Origin: Aphanothece cf. minutissima CCALA 015
Lineage (GTDB): Bacteria > Cyanobacteriota > Cyanobacteriia > PCC-6307 > Cyanobiaceae
Assembly (NCBI GenBank): GCA_003003925.1
Contig: PVWP01000009.1
Location: 1-64,000, forward strand
Length of the DNA: 64,000 nucleotides
Direction: 5' to 3'
The notes under the pieces are model-generated. The model had not been told where the DNA came from. It ran no database searches and saw nothing but the letters and a program-made list of their open reading frames with translations. A program made the position numbers and the translations under genes. Each line of letters opens with the position of its first letter. Positions within the stretch are counted from its first letter, which is position 1. Shown one piece after another: positions 7,345 to 17,210 of this stretch.

Positions 7345-8838
7345 TCAGGCCGATCGGCGCCGGATGTTCGGCAGCACGGGACCGCTGACGCTGATCATGC
7401 GCCCGGCATCATCCGCCAGGGCCTGCAGCGGCAGGCGCTCGTCGCTGCCCGGCGCGCTGCCCCCGGCGCTGGCCGGCGCCGGGGGGCGTGGGCGGATCAC
7501 GTAGGGCTCGCTCACCGTCCAGCCCCGGGCGTAGCTGATCAGCAGGGGATCGGCCGGTGCGAACACATAGGAGGGCCGCCGTGGGATGGATTCCTGACCG
7601 GAGCGATCCCCGTCCATGCGTACGGCCCTGGTGATGGCCTGCACGAAGCGGCTGCGGGTGACCACGGTGGTGAGGTAGGCCACCACCCGCAGCCGTGGGG
7701 CGTCGAAGCCTTCGGCGCACATGTCGATGCTCACCAGCCAGTCGGCCTCCCCGGCCTGGAACGCCGCCAGGTGCTGGGCCGCCTCCGGATCCTGGGAGTG
7801 GACCAGGTGCACCCGGTCCCCCTCCTGGGCCAGCAGGTCGGCGATGGTGCCGGCGTGGCCGATGTCGCGGGCCACCACCAGCCCGCCGGCCCCCGGGTGC
7901 TCCAGCCGCACCCGCTCCAGGCGGCGGCGGGCCTGGAGCAGCAGCCGCAGGGCGATCCCGCCCCGATCCCCGGGCCGGATGGCCCGACGCAGGTTGCGGG
8001 CCCGCCAGCTCTCCCGCTGCTCCGCCGACAGGGGGGAGGTCTCGCGTTCGTGGCCATCCTCCGGGCGACCGTGTTCCACCCAGCCGTCCTGGAAGCGGAA
8101 TTCCAGGGGCCGCACGTCGCCGGCGGCGATCAGGGCCCGGGGCTCGACGCAGAGGTCCGGGATGATCCGCTCGGCGGGCCCGTCCTGGTCGTGCATCCGG
8201 ATCCGGCGGGCGGCGCAGAAGCCGAGGTTGTCGGCGCGGAAGGGGGTGCCGGTCAGCCCCAGCCGCAGCCGCGCGCCGCCGCTGAGGCTGCTGAAGGCGT
8301 GGCCCCAGGCCGTGGCCTCCGGCTCCAGGGGATCGAGGCCCAGGTGGTGCACCTCGTCGGCGATCGCCAGCCAGGGCCGGCCCTCCAGCAGGCGACCCAG
8401 CGCCCCCTCCAGGCGATGGCGGTGCAGGGCCGCCCCCTGGTAGCTCAGCAGCAGGCCCTGGCCGGCGGTGGGCGGGGGGGCTCCCCCCGGGGCGTCCCAG
8501 TCCCGCAGGTCCAGGCCGAGGCGGGCGGCGGCCTGGACCCACTGGCGGCCGATGGCGCTGCGGTGGCAGAAGACCACGAACCGCTCCAGCCGCCCTTCCC
8601 GCTGCAGCTGCCGGAAGGCCAGCAGGGCCCCCAGGGTCTTGCCGGCGCCGGGCCCGGCGTGGAGGAGCACGTCCTGGCCGCCGGGGCTCGCCGCCACCAG
8701 GCGGGCCCGCAGCAGCTGGATCAGGCGCCGCTGCCAGGCCCGCGGTTCCGGCCCGGCCGGGGAGGCCGAGGGAGAGGGGGAGGGGTCGAGGGCCCCGGCC
8801 TGACGGCGCAGACCCAGATCGAAGGACGGTGGCGCCAT
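7345..8838 (-). CDS. Superfamily 2 DNA/RNA helicase (DEAH-like)
   Basis: 497 residues from the ATG at 8838. Walker A is LLHAGPGAGKTLGALLAF, the DExH box is IADEVHHLG, motif III is LGLTGTPFR, and motif VI is FVQAITRAVRMDG. An N-terminal leader (about 30 residues) is proline/serine rich. The layout resembles the type III restriction/UvrB-like helicase branch, but no nuclease or specificity domain is present and no restriction partner gene is nearby, so a stand-alone repair or RNA helicase is more likely. It is divergent from pntAA. Confidence 0.85.
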   Translation of the reverse strand: MAPPSFDLGLRRQAGALDPSPSPSASPAGPEPRAWQRRLIQLLRARLVAASPGGQDVLLHAGPGAGKTLGALLAFRQLQREGRLERFVVFCHRSAIGRQWVQAAARLGLDLRDWDAPGGAPPPTAGQGLLLSYQGAALHRHRLEGALGRLLEGRPWLAIADEVHHLGLDPLEPEATAWGHAFSSLSGGARLRLGLTGTPFRADNLGFCAARRIRMHDQDGPAERIIPDLCVEPRALIAAGDVRPLEFRFQDGWVEHGRPEDGHERETSPLSAEQRESWRARNLRRAIRPGDRGGIALRLLLQARRRLERVRLEHPGAGGLVVARDIGHAGTIADLLAQEGDRVHLVHSQDPEAAQHLAAFQAGEADWLVSIDMCAEGFDAPRLRVVAYLTTVVTRSRFVQAITRAVRMDGDRSGQESIPRRPSYVFAPADPLLISYARGWTVSEPYVIRPRPPAPASAGGSAPGSDERLPLQALADDAGRMISVSGPVLPNIRRRSA

Positions 8839-8962
8839 GGGGCGATTCTGCTGGCCCGGTCCAGGACCTGCCGCCGACCGTCGCAGGGTCCGGTGGGGGT
8901 GTCCGCACATTGGGACCCGGTTGCTTGCCGTCACCGGCGGGCCTGTCTATCGCGGAAGAAGT

Positions 8963-10135
8963 GTGCGTGGCCTCGCGTTGGTCAAATTGCTGATTCCCCG
9001 GGAGACGGCTCCCGGTGAGCGGAGGGTCGCTGCGACCCCCGAGACGGTCAGGCGGCTGGTGGCCAAGGGGGCGACCCTGCAGGTGGAGCGGGGGGCGGGC
9101 CAGGCGGCCGGCTTCCTGGACGCCGACTACGCCGCCGTGGGTGCCGAGCTGTGGGACGGGGAGGCCAGGGACTGGGAGACGGCCGATGCCGTGCTGTGCG
9201 TCCAGCCGCCGCGGCCGGAGGCCCTGGCTCGCCTGCAGGCCGGTGCCCTCCTGGTGGGGCTGCTGGCCCCCTACGGCGCCACGGATCTGGTCCAGAGCCT
9301 CAACGACCGCCGTGCCTCCGCCATCGCCCTTGAGCTGCTGCCACGGATCACCCGGGCCCAGTCGATGGATGTGCTCTCCTCCCAGGCCAACATCGCCGGC
9401 TACAAGGCGGTGCTGCTGGCGGCGGCGGCCCTCGATCGCTACGTGCCGATGCTGATGACGGCGGCGGGCACGATCCAGCCCTCCCGGGTGCTGATCCTGG
9501 GGGCCGGTGTCGCCGGTCTGCAGGCCCTGGCCACCGCCCGCCGCCTGGGGGGCGTGGTCTACGTCTCGGACGTGCGGCCGGCGGTGAAGGAGCAGGTGGA
9601 ATCCCTCGGCGGCCGCTTCATCGACCCGCCGCAACTCGAGGAGGCCCCCGCCGAGGTGGGGGGCTACGCCCGCCAGGCCAGCGAGGCCTTCCTGGCGGCC
9701 CAGCGCCAGCAGCTGGCCGACCAGCTGGCCCTGGCCGACATGGTCATCTGCACCGCCCTGGTGCCCGGCCGGCCGGCGCCCCGCCTGATCAGCGAGGCCA
9801 TGCTCGACGGCATGCGGCCCGGCGCCGTGGTCGTCGATCTGGCCGTGGCCCAGGGGGGCAACTGCTTCGGCACGATCCCCGGCGCCACGGTGGAGCGCCG
9901 GGGCGTGCTGCTGATCGGGGCCGATGCCCTGCCCAGCACCGTGCCCAACCACGCCAGCGCCCTCTACGCGCGCAACATCGCCGCCCTCATCGAGCATGTG
10001 CTGGGCGAGGACGGCTTCCGGCTGGATCCGGAGGATCCGATCCTCGACGGCTGTCTGCTCACCCATGCCGGCGCCTGCCGCCGGGACGACATCGTCGAGC
10101 CCGCCGGCCTGTCCCCCATCGGAGCCCGTTCATGA
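8963..10135 (+). CDS. pntAA: NAD(P) transhydrogenase subunit alpha part 1 (NAD-binding)
   Basis: About 390 residues. The N-terminus KLLIPRETAPGERRVAATPE, the conserved MDVLSSQANIAGYKAV and the NAD-binding GAGVAGLQALATARRLGG match domain I of proton-translocating transhydrogenase, which transfers hydride between NADH and NADP+ at the membrane. There is no ATG near the conserved start: GTG at 8963 (GGAAG just upstream) and TTG at 8978 are the candidates. The gene ends in an ATGA overlap with pntAB. In cyanobacteria subunit alpha is split into two genes, as here. Confidence 0.93.
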   Translation: MRGLALVKLLIPRETAPGERRVAATPETVRRLVAKGATLQVERGAGQAAGFLDADYAAVGAELWDGEARDWETADAVLCVQPPRPEALARLQAGALLVGLLAPYGATDLVQSLNDRRASAIALELLPRITRAQSMDVLSSQANIAGYKAVLLAAAALDRYVPMLMTAAGTIQPSRVLILGAGVAGLQALATARRLGGVVYVSDVRPAVKEQVESLGGRFIDPPQLEEAPAEVGGYARQASEAFLAAQRQQLADQLALADMVICTALVPGRPAPRLISEAMLDGMRPGAVVVDLAVAQGGNCFGTIPGATVERRGVLLIGADALPSTVPNHASALYARNIAALIEHVLGEDGFRLDPEDPILDGCLLTHAGACRRDDIVEPAGLSPIGARS

Positions 10136-10425
10136 GCCTTCTGACGCAGTCCCTCTGGGTGCTCCTGCTGGGCAGCCTGCTGGGCCTGGAACTGATCGGC
10201 AAGGTGCCCCCCACCCTGCACACCCCGCTGATGTCGGGGGCCAACGCCATCAGCGGCATCACCGTGCTGGCCTCCCTCACCCTCATCCAGCAGGCCGGCG
10301 ACAACACGGCCCTGCTGGTGATCGGAGCCCTCTCCCTGGGCTTCGCCCTCTACAACGTGATCGGCGGCTTCCTCGTCACCGATCGCATGCTCGCCATGTT
10401 CCGCCGCAAGGGCGACAGCCGATGA
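10132..10425 (+). CDS. pntAB: NAD(P) transhydrogenase subunit alpha part 2 (membrane)
   Basis: 97 residues with three hydrophobic segments and the typical HTPLMSGANAISGITVLASL stretch and GFALYNVIGGFLVTDRML. This is the membrane portion of the alpha subunit, contributing helices to the proton channel. It overlaps pntAA by four bases (ATGA) and pntB by four bases at its end, indicating translational coupling in one operon. Confidence 0.95.
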   Translation: MSLLTQSLWVLLLGSLLGLELIGKVPPTLHTPLMSGANAISGITVLASLTLIQQAGDNTALLVIGALSLGFALYNVIGGFLVTDRMLAMFRRKGDSR

Positions 10426-11852
10426 CTTTCTCCATGGATGCTTTCGCCGCCGGCATCGACCTGGCGGCCGTTCTCCTGCTCGCCCTCGGCATCAAGGGCC
10501 TCTCCAAGGTGAGCTCGGCCCGCGGGGCCAATGGCCTGGCCGCCCTGGCCATGGGCCTGGCCGTGGTCGGCCTGCTGATTCAGATCCGGCCCGATCCGAT
10601 CGCCTGGCTGTGGATCGCCGCCGGCAGTGCCGCCGGTGGTCTGGCCGGTCTGGTCACCGCCCGACGGGTGCCGATGACCGCCATGCCGGAAACGGTGGCC
10701 CTGTTCAACGGCTGCGGTGGCATGGCCTCCCTGCTGGTGGCCATGGGCGTGGCCGTCTTCGATACCGGCGATGCCGACATCGTCGCCCTGGTGTCGATCG
10801 CCGTGTCGGTGTTCGTCGGCGCCATCACCTTCAGCGGCTCGATCGTGGCCATGGCCAAGCTCCAGGGCTGGCTGGACACCCCCGGCTGGACCCAGAGCCG
10901 CCTGCGCCATGGCGTCAACATCTCCCTGGCGGTGCTCTGCCTGGTGTCGGCCCTGCTGCTGCCCGGCGATCCCGGCGGCCTGCCCCTGTGGCTGCTGATC
11001 GGGGGCTCCACCCTGCTGGGCATCGGTGTCACCCTGCCGATCGGCGGGGCCGACATGCCGGTGGTCATCTCCCTGCTCAACTCCTATTCCGGGGTGGCGG
11101 CGGCGGCGGCGGGCTTCGTGGTGGGCAGCCAGCTGTTGATCGTGGCCGGCGCCATGGTGGGCGCGGCGGGCCTGATCCTCACCCAGGTGATGTGCACCGC
11201 CATGAACCGCTCCCTGGTGTCGGTGCTCTTCGGCGGTGCCCTCGGCGCCAGCGCCGGCGCCGTGGGCGGCGGCGGCAGCGAGGCGGGCTACACCCGCATC
11301 ACCAGCTGCAGCGCTGAGGAATGCGCCATGGCGCTCGAGCAGGCCGAGCGGGTGGTGTTCGTGCCGGGCTACGGCCTGGCCGTGGCCCAGGCCCAGCATT
11401 CCCTGCGGGAGCTGGCCAAGCTGCTCGAGAGCCATGGGGTGGAGGTGAGCTACGCCATCCATCCGGTGGCGGGACGCATGCCCGGCCACATGAACGTGCT
11501 GCTGGCCGAAGCCGACGTGCCCTACGAGCAGCTGCTGGAGATGGACCTGGTCAACCCCGAGTTCCCGCGCACCGACGTGGTGATCGTGCTGGGGGCCAAC
11601 GACGTGGTGAATCCCCAGGCCAAGAACGACCCCACCAGCCCCCTCTACGGCATGCCGGTGCTGGAGGTGGACCAGGCCCGCCAGGTGTTCGTGGTCAAGC
11701 GCAGCCTGGGCGCCGGCTACGCCGGCATCAACAACGCCCTGTTCGAGATGCCCCAGACCGCCATGGTGTTCGGGGATGCCAAGGCGGTGCTCAACGGCCT
11801 GCTCAGCGAGCTGCGGGCGATGGGCGTCGGCAAGGTGAAGGTGGCGGCCTGA
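10422..11852 (+). CDS. pntB: NAD(P) transhydrogenase subunit beta
   Basis: 476 residues from the ATG at 10422, which overlaps the pntAB stop. The first ~270 residues hold eight or nine membrane helices; ARGANGLAALAMGLAVVG and MPVVISLLNSYSGVAAAAAG are typical. The C-terminal NADP-binding domain has VVFVPGYGLAVAQAQH, YAIHPVAGRMPGHMNVLLAE, IVLGANDVVNPQA and KRSLGAGYAGINNALF. Together with PntAA/PntAB it forms the energy-dependent transhydrogenase in the plasma or thylakoid membrane, supplying NADPH. All three genes are coupled by ATGA overlaps. Confidence 0.96.
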   Translation: MTFSMDAFAAGIDLAAVLLLALGIKGLSKVSSARGANGLAALAMGLAVVGLLIQIRPDPIAWLWIAAGSAAGGLAGLVTARRVPMTAMPETVALFNGCGGMASLLVAMGVAVFDTGDADIVALVSIAVSVFVGAITFSGSIVAMAKLQGWLDTPGWTQSRLRHGVNISLAVLCLVSALLLPGDPGGLPLWLLIGGSTLLGIGVTLPIGGADMPVVISLLNSYSGVAAAAAGFVVGSQLLIVAGAMVGAAGLILTQVMCTAMNRSLVSVLFGGALGASAGAVGGGGSEAGYTRITSCSAEECAMALEQAERVVFVPGYGLAVAQAQHSLRELAKLLESHGVEVSYAIHPVAGRMPGHMNVLLAEADVPYEQLLEMDLVNPEFPRTDVVIVLGANDVVNPQAKNDPTSPLYGMPVLEVDQARQVFVVKRSLGAGYAGINNALFEMPQTAMVFGDAKAVLNGLLSELRAMGVGKVKVAA

Positions 11853-11868
11853 CGTTGGGGGCCCGGTC

Positions 11869-12903
11869 GTGTCCCAGCTCCCCGACCACCTCGGCCTGAC
11901 CCCCTTCCGCCAGCGCTCCCCCTGGATCGGGGGGGATCTGCAGACCCTGCGGGACACCCTGCGTCCCCTGCGCTTCCCCCCCGACCGGGCCGAACCGCTG
12001 ACCATCCCCCTGGCGGATGGCGGGCAGCTGCTGGGGCTGCTGGATCGCCCCGCCGATCGTGCCCCTGTCGCCCTGGTGCTCGTGCTGCACGGGCTGGGGG
12101 GATCCAGTGACGGCCCCGGCCCGCGCCGGCTGGCCCTGGCCCTGGTGGCCGAGGGCTTCGCCGTGCTGCGGCTCAACCTGCGGGGGGCCGGCCGGGGCCG
12201 GCCGCTTGCCCGGGGCACCTACTGCGCCTGCTGCAGCGAGGATCTGCGTCCCGCCGTGGCCCTGGCCCGGCAGCTGGCCGCCGACCGGCCCCTGTTCGGC
12301 GCCGGCATCTCCCTGGGCGGCACGGTGCTGCTCAACGGCAGCCTGGCCGGTCTGGGATTCGATGGCCTGGTCTGCGTCAGCAGCCCGCTCGAGCTCCATG
12401 TCTGCGCCGTCCAGTTCGAGCGCCGCCGCAACCGGGTGTACCAGCGCTGGCTGATGCAGCGCCTGCGGGAGCAGACCCTGGCCGATCCGGGCGGGCTGCA
12501 GGAGCCCGAACGCCGGGCGCTGGCGGGGCCCGGTCGGGCCCGCACCATCCGGGCCTTTGATGCGGCCATCACCGCCCCGCGCTGGGGTTTCGCCTCGGTG
12601 GCCGCCTACTACGACGCCGCCAGCCCCCTGGCGCCCCTGGTCGCGGGCCGGCCCCTGCCTCCCACCCTGCTGCTCCATGCCGGCGACGACCCCTGGGTGC
12701 CGGTCGGACCGCTGCGCCAGCTGGCGGCCGCCACCACCGGCGGGGGCGCCGGGGTGCCCCGGGTGGCGCCCCGGATCGTGATCACGCCCCGGGGCGGCCA
12801 CAACGGCTTCCACGCCCCCGGCGACGGGCCCGCCGCCTGCTGGGCCGACCGGCTGGCGGTGGCCTGGCTGCGGCGCCTCAGCCGGGGGGAAGGGGAGGGC
12901 TGA
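11869..12903 (+). CDS. YheT-type alpha/beta hydrolase
   Basis: 344 residues from a GTG at 11869, 16 bases after pntB. The family-type N-terminus WIGGDLQTLRDTLRP is followed by LVLHGLGGSSDGP, LRLNLRGAGRGR, the nucleophile elbow GAGISLGGTVLLN, and the late acid and histidine in LLHAGDDPWVP and GGHNGF. YheT-family enzymes are putative esterases of unknown substrate. The product has no signal peptide. Its 3' end overlaps the convergent ferredoxin gene by 26 bp. Confidence 0.85.
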   Translation: MSQLPDHLGLTPFRQRSPWIGGDLQTLRDTLRPLRFPPDRAEPLTIPLADGGQLLGLLDRPADRAPVALVLVLHGLGGSSDGPGPRRLALALVAEGFAVLRLNLRGAGRGRPLARGTYCACCSEDLRPAVALARQLAADRPLFGAGISLGGTVLLNGSLAGLGFDGLVCVSSPLELHVCAVQFERRRNRVYQRWLMQRLREQTLADPGGLQEPERRALAGPGRARTIRAFDAAITAPRWGFASVAAYYDAASPLAPLVAGRPLPPTLLLHAGDDPWVPVGPLRQLAAATTGGGAGVPRVAPRIVITPRGGHNGFHAPGDGPAACWADRLAVAWLRRLSRGEGEG

Positions 12904-13224
12904 AGGGGGTGCGCCGCACGATCCACTCCTCGATCGGCACCCCGCCGATGACGTGCTCGCGGACGATCCGCTCGATCCGCTCGGGGGTGACGCCCCCGTA
13001 GGTGAGGCCTTCGGGCCAGATCAGCAGCACCGGGCCCTCGCAGCACACACGCAGGCAGTCGGCCTTGGTGCGCAACACCACCCCCCGGGGCCGGCCGGGG
13101 TCCTCCAGCCCCAGGTCCCGCACCAGCTGCTTGAGCCGGTTCCAGCTGGCTGCGCCCACGGCCGGGTCGCCGCAGAGCGCCTTGGTGGGGGTGGCGCAGA
13201 GCAGCAGGTGGTGCTGGACCATGC

Positions 13225-13228
<4 letters not shown>
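12878..13228 (-). CDS. Thioredoxin-like [2Fe-2S] ferredoxin
   Basis: 116 residues from a GTG at 13228, or 114 from the ATG at 13222. Cysteines at about 11, 19, 58, 62 and 63 fit the spaced pattern of the thioredoxin-fold ferredoxins ([12 protein letters not shown], then [12 protein letters not shown]). After the cluster, [20 protein letters not shown] is the standard C-terminal signature. Such proteins bind one 2Fe-2S cluster and act as electron carriers; the partner is unknown. The GTG start overlaps the dxr stop by four bases, so it is probably translated with dxr, whose downstream isoprenoid enzymes need reduced ferredoxin. Confidence 0.88.
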
Positions 13229-14475
<1,247 letters not shown>

Positions 14476-14569
14476 GCGCGGCTCCCCCATCGGGTTCGTG
14501 GGCTCCCAGTGTCCCATCCCCGGCCGCCCTCGCCCGCTGGCTTAACTGGGGCCACACCGATCCCTTCCC

Positions 14570-14797
14570 ATGTCGTGGCTGCAGCGCTGGAACTTCATTG
14601 AGCGGGCCCGGATCGAGCGCCAGCTCTGGGAAGCCTTCGAGCGCCGCGAAGACCTGGAGGCGCTGGTGGAGGACTGCCGGGGGGCGGTGGCGGCGGGCGA
14701 TCGCGAGCGGGCCTTCCAGCTGGAGGTGTGGCAGACCACCCTGCAGCGGATCCGCAAGATCGAGAAGCTGATGGCGGACCGGACCCCTAAGCCCTGA
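14570..14797 (+). CDS. Conserved small hypothetical protein (75 aa)
   Basis: 75 residues beginning MSWLQRWNFIERARIERQLW. It is highly charged and almost fully helical, with heptad-like spacing (ERREDLEALVEDCRGAV ... LQRIRKIEKLM), so a coiled coil is likely. No catalytic motif is visible. It is divergent from dxr and overlaps the 3' end of the convergent GT9 gene by 11 bp. The compact clean frame and codon use support a real gene of unknown function. Confidence 0.65.
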   Translation: MSWLQRWNFIERARIERQLWEAFERREDLEALVEDCRGAVAAGDRERAFQLEVWQTTLQRIRKIEKLMADRTPKP

Positions 14798-15914
14798 CGG
14801 GACGGGAGCTCTGCCAGGCCTTCTGCACCAGGGGCCAGACCGACGCTGGGCTCAGGTGGTCCATGCAGAGGTGTTGCTCCAGCAGACAGTCGGGATTGTC
14901 GAAGCGGGCCTGCTGGCAGCCGGTGCAGCGCTGGTCGCTGCTGCTCACCCAGACGTGGCCGGCCCGGGGCGCCCAGAGATCCCGGGGGCTGGCGCCGATG
15001 CCCTCGCTGTCGGTGCCGAACAGGGCCACGGTGGGGCAGCCGGCCGCCGCCGCCAGGTGCATCGGGCCAGAATCCACGGCGATGCAGAGCCGGCTGCGGG
15101 CCAGGGCGCCCACCAGGGCCGGCAGGGACAGCTGGCCGCGCAGGTCGCGGAGGCCGGTGCGGGCCAGGAGCTCCTGTTCCAGGTGATCCCCCGGCTGGCG
15201 GGGTCGGGCGGGCGGGGGGCCGCCGATCAGTCCGATCGCCGTGGCGGGAAGATCCAGCTCCCGGCGCAGCTGGCCGAGCAGGCTGAGCCAGTGCTGCAGC
15301 GGCCAGAGTTTGGCGCTGCGTTCACCGTTCACCGCGACCAGCACCGGTGGCACTCCGGCGGGTGGGAGCTGGGAGGGCAGCTCCACCCGCTCGAAGTCGG
15401 TGCTGACCCAGGCCACGCGGCAGTGGAGTTCCCGGATGCTGTTGCTGCTGATCCAGCCGGCGTAGCGCGTCACGAGGCTTTGACTGGCCCAGTGGGGGTC
15501 GAGGGCGAGGGCCTGCAGGGGATGGGGGCCGGGGGGGAGCCGTGCGGCCCCGACCACGAACCGGGGGGCCAGGGCCGTGACCCAGGCGGGTGTGTGGGGG
15601 GCATGGCCATCGGCATTGATGACCAGATCCACGCTGGGGTGGCCGGCCTGGGTCTGGGCATGCCGCCAGGCCGCCAGGGTCGGCAGGGCCTCCATTCCCT
15701 GCTCGGCGATGGGCAGGCGGGCATCGAGCCAGGGGTTGAGCTCCTCCAGGGGGAGGGTGCGCCGGCTGCCCACGTAGGTGAGGTGGGCTCCTGGGTATTT
15801 GTGGCGCAGGCCCCGCAGCAGCGGCTGCAGCACCACGTAGTTGCCCAGCTTGGGGGCACCGAGCACCACGATCCGGGGGCTCGGCCCGAGGGGCTGGTTC
15901 TGGAAGCGGCGCAT
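14787..15914 (-). CDS. Glycosyltransferase family 9 (heptosyltransferase-like)
   Basis: 375 residues from the ATG at 15914; an upstream ATG at 15953 would overlap the previous gene and adds a non-family leader. VVLGAPKLGNYVVLQPLLRG is the N-terminal family motif, and SRLCIAVDSGPMHLAAAAGCPTVALFG is the donor-binding D-x-G-x-x-H motif. A late cluster RCTGCQQARFDNPDCLLEQHLCMDHLS resembles the cysteine-rich end of some ADP-heptose:LPS heptosyltransferases. It probably adds a sugar to lipopolysaccharide core in the cytoplasm. It is the last gene of a three-gene minus-strand cluster (GT2, small membrane protein, GT9). Confidence 0.85.
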   Translation of the reverse strand: MRRFQNQPLGPSPRIVVLGAPKLGNYVVLQPLLRGLRHKYPGAHLTYVGSRRTLPLEELNPWLDARLPIAEQGMEALPTLAAWRHAQTQAGHPSVDLVINADGHAPHTPAWVTALAPRFVVGAARLPPGPHPLQALALDPHWASQSLVTRYAGWISSNSIRELHCRVAWVSTDFERVELPSQLPPAGVPPVLVAVNGERSAKLWPLQHWLSLLGQLRRELDLPATAIGLIGGPPPARPRQPGDHLEQELLARTGLRDLRGQLSLPALVGALARSRLCIAVDSGPMHLAAAAGCPTVALFGTDSEGIGASPRDLWAPRAGHVWVSSSDQRCTGCQQARFDNPDCLLEQHLCMDHLSPASVWPLVQKAWQSSRPVRA

Positions 15915-15930
15915 CAGCAGGCCCTTCCCG

Positions 15931-16182
15931 TCACGGCCGTGGCGGCCGGCCACGGCCCATCACGTAGCCGACCACCAGCCCGGCCAGGCCGCCGGCCAGG
16001 GCACCTTGCAGCTGCCACATCTGCCGGCGGAAGCGCCAGGGCATGGCGCCGAGCTGCAGGCCCACCACCAGGGTGACGGTCACCACGAGGGCCAGCCCGC
16101 CGCTGATGGGCCAGCCGCGGGAGATGGCTCCGCGCCCGGCGGGGTGATCGCCGGAGGGGTCGGGGGGCAGCGGGAGGCTCAT
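15931..16182 (-). CDS. Small two-helix membrane protein (83 aa)
   Basis: 83 residues from the ATG at 16182. The N-terminus is proline/glycine rich, followed by two hydrophobic segments, GGLALVVTVTLVVGLQLG and LAGGLAGLVVGYVMG, separated by a basic loop (WRFRRQMWQ). The ATG overlaps the stop of the upstream GT2 gene by four bases (ATGA), and the gene ends 16 bp before GT9. It may assist membrane association of the glycosyltransferases, but this is only context. Confidence 0.7.
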   Translation of the reverse strand: MSLPLPPDPSGDHPAGRGAISRGWPISGGLALVVTVTLVVGLQLGAMPWRFRRQMWQLQGALAGGLAGLVVGYVMGRGRPPRP

Positions 16183-17186
16183 GGGCCCACGGTGGCCGAA
16201 GCGGCCGGCTCGAGCACCCAGCGACTCAGCCAGCGCCGCATCCAGGTGCCGGGGTGGGGGTTGCGGAGGCGGCGGGAACTGTGCAGCCAGAGGCAGTTGA
16301 GCAGGTAGGTGGTGCGGTTGCAGGCCGCGAGCCTGGGGTCGCTGCCGATGGTGGCGCTGGCGTCGGGGTTGGCCTGCTGCTGCAGACGCTGGAGCGTCTC
16401 GGGCGCGATCCACTCGATCGCGGCTGAGCGGCGCAGGCGTTCGGCGTAGTCGAGGTCTTCGCAATAGGCGGGGTGGAAATTGGCATCGAACAGGCCCACC
16501 CGGTTCCAGACCCCGGGGGTGATGGCGAACGCGGAGAATTCCTGAGGGGCCGGCAGCAGGGGAAGGAACTGGGGACGGGACGGGTCGATCTGCTGGATCA
16601 GTCCGGCCAGAACCCCCGGGGCGAACACCACATCGTTGTTGACCAGCAGGGCATAGGGGGCGTCGGGAAAGGCGGTCAGGATGGCGTTCCAGCTGGCGGC
16701 CACCCCCAGATTGCTGAAGGGCCGCGCCACCTGCACCCGGCCGATGGGGGCGGGGGGCTCCCGTTCCAGCCGGGCCAGCAGACGGCTGAGGGCCTCACCA
16801 TCCTCCAGGCCGGCCTGGAGGCTGTTGTCAACGATGGCGAGGATCTCGACGGGCGCATCGAGACTGTCGAGCAGCCGCAGCAGCAGGTCGGGGCGGTTGA
16901 GGATCGGAATTCCCAGCAGGGGAATGGCGGCGGGGCGAACCGTCTGGGGGGTGAGGGTGTCGAGCCGGTCCCAGAAGTCGTCGACCGGCGAATGATCGCC
17001 GCTGAGGGAGGCGTACTGGGCCAGGCAGCCCCAGAGGTCGGGATTGGTGAGCTGGCTGCGGCTGGGGGCCTCGGGCAGGGACCCGAAATAGGTCTGGGTC
17101 CATAAAAAAAGCAGGGACCTTGCGGCGGCAAGATCCCCTTTCTGGATGCAGGTGATGTAGTTCCGAGAGAAACGGATTTGATCCAA
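16179..17186 (-). CDS. Glycosyltransferase family 2-like protein
   Basis: 335 residues from a TTG at 17186, the only possible start (a stop lies eight codons upstream), with GAGG as ribosome site. An N-terminal ~90-residue helical region is followed by IPLLGIPILNRPDLLLRLL, ILAIVDNS, PFSNLGVAASWNA, the metal-binding-like ALLVNNDVVF, and YCEDLDYAERLRR near the acceptor site: the order of a GT-A family 2 enzyme. The DxD position reads NND, as in many family 2 rhamnosyl- or fucosyltransferase-like proteins. Donor and acceptor are unknown. It begins the cluster with the 83-aa protein and GT9. Confidence 0.8.
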   Translation of the reverse strand: MDQIRFSRNYITCIQKGDLAAARSLLFLWTQTYFGSLPEAPSRSQLTNPDLWGCLAQYASLSGDHSPVDDFWDRLDTLTPQTVRPAAIPLLGIPILNRPDLLLRLLDSLDAPVEILAIVDNSLQAGLEDGEALSRLLARLEREPPAPIGRVQVARPFSNLGVAASWNAILTAFPDAPYALLVNNDVVFAPGVLAGLIQQIDPSRPQFLPLLPAPQEFSAFAITPGVWNRVGLFDANFHPAYCEDLDYAERLRRSAAIEWIAPETLQRLQQQANPDASATIGSDPRLAACNRTTYLLNCLWLHSSRRLRNPHPGTWMRRWLSRWVLEPAASATVGP

Positions 17187-17210
17187 GGAGACCTCTATGG
17201 GCTGAGGTCA

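Noticed and set aside
7345..8838. Helicase gene as part of a restriction or anti-phage defence system.
   Set aside because: Flanked only by housekeeping genes, with no nuclease, methylase or specificity partner.
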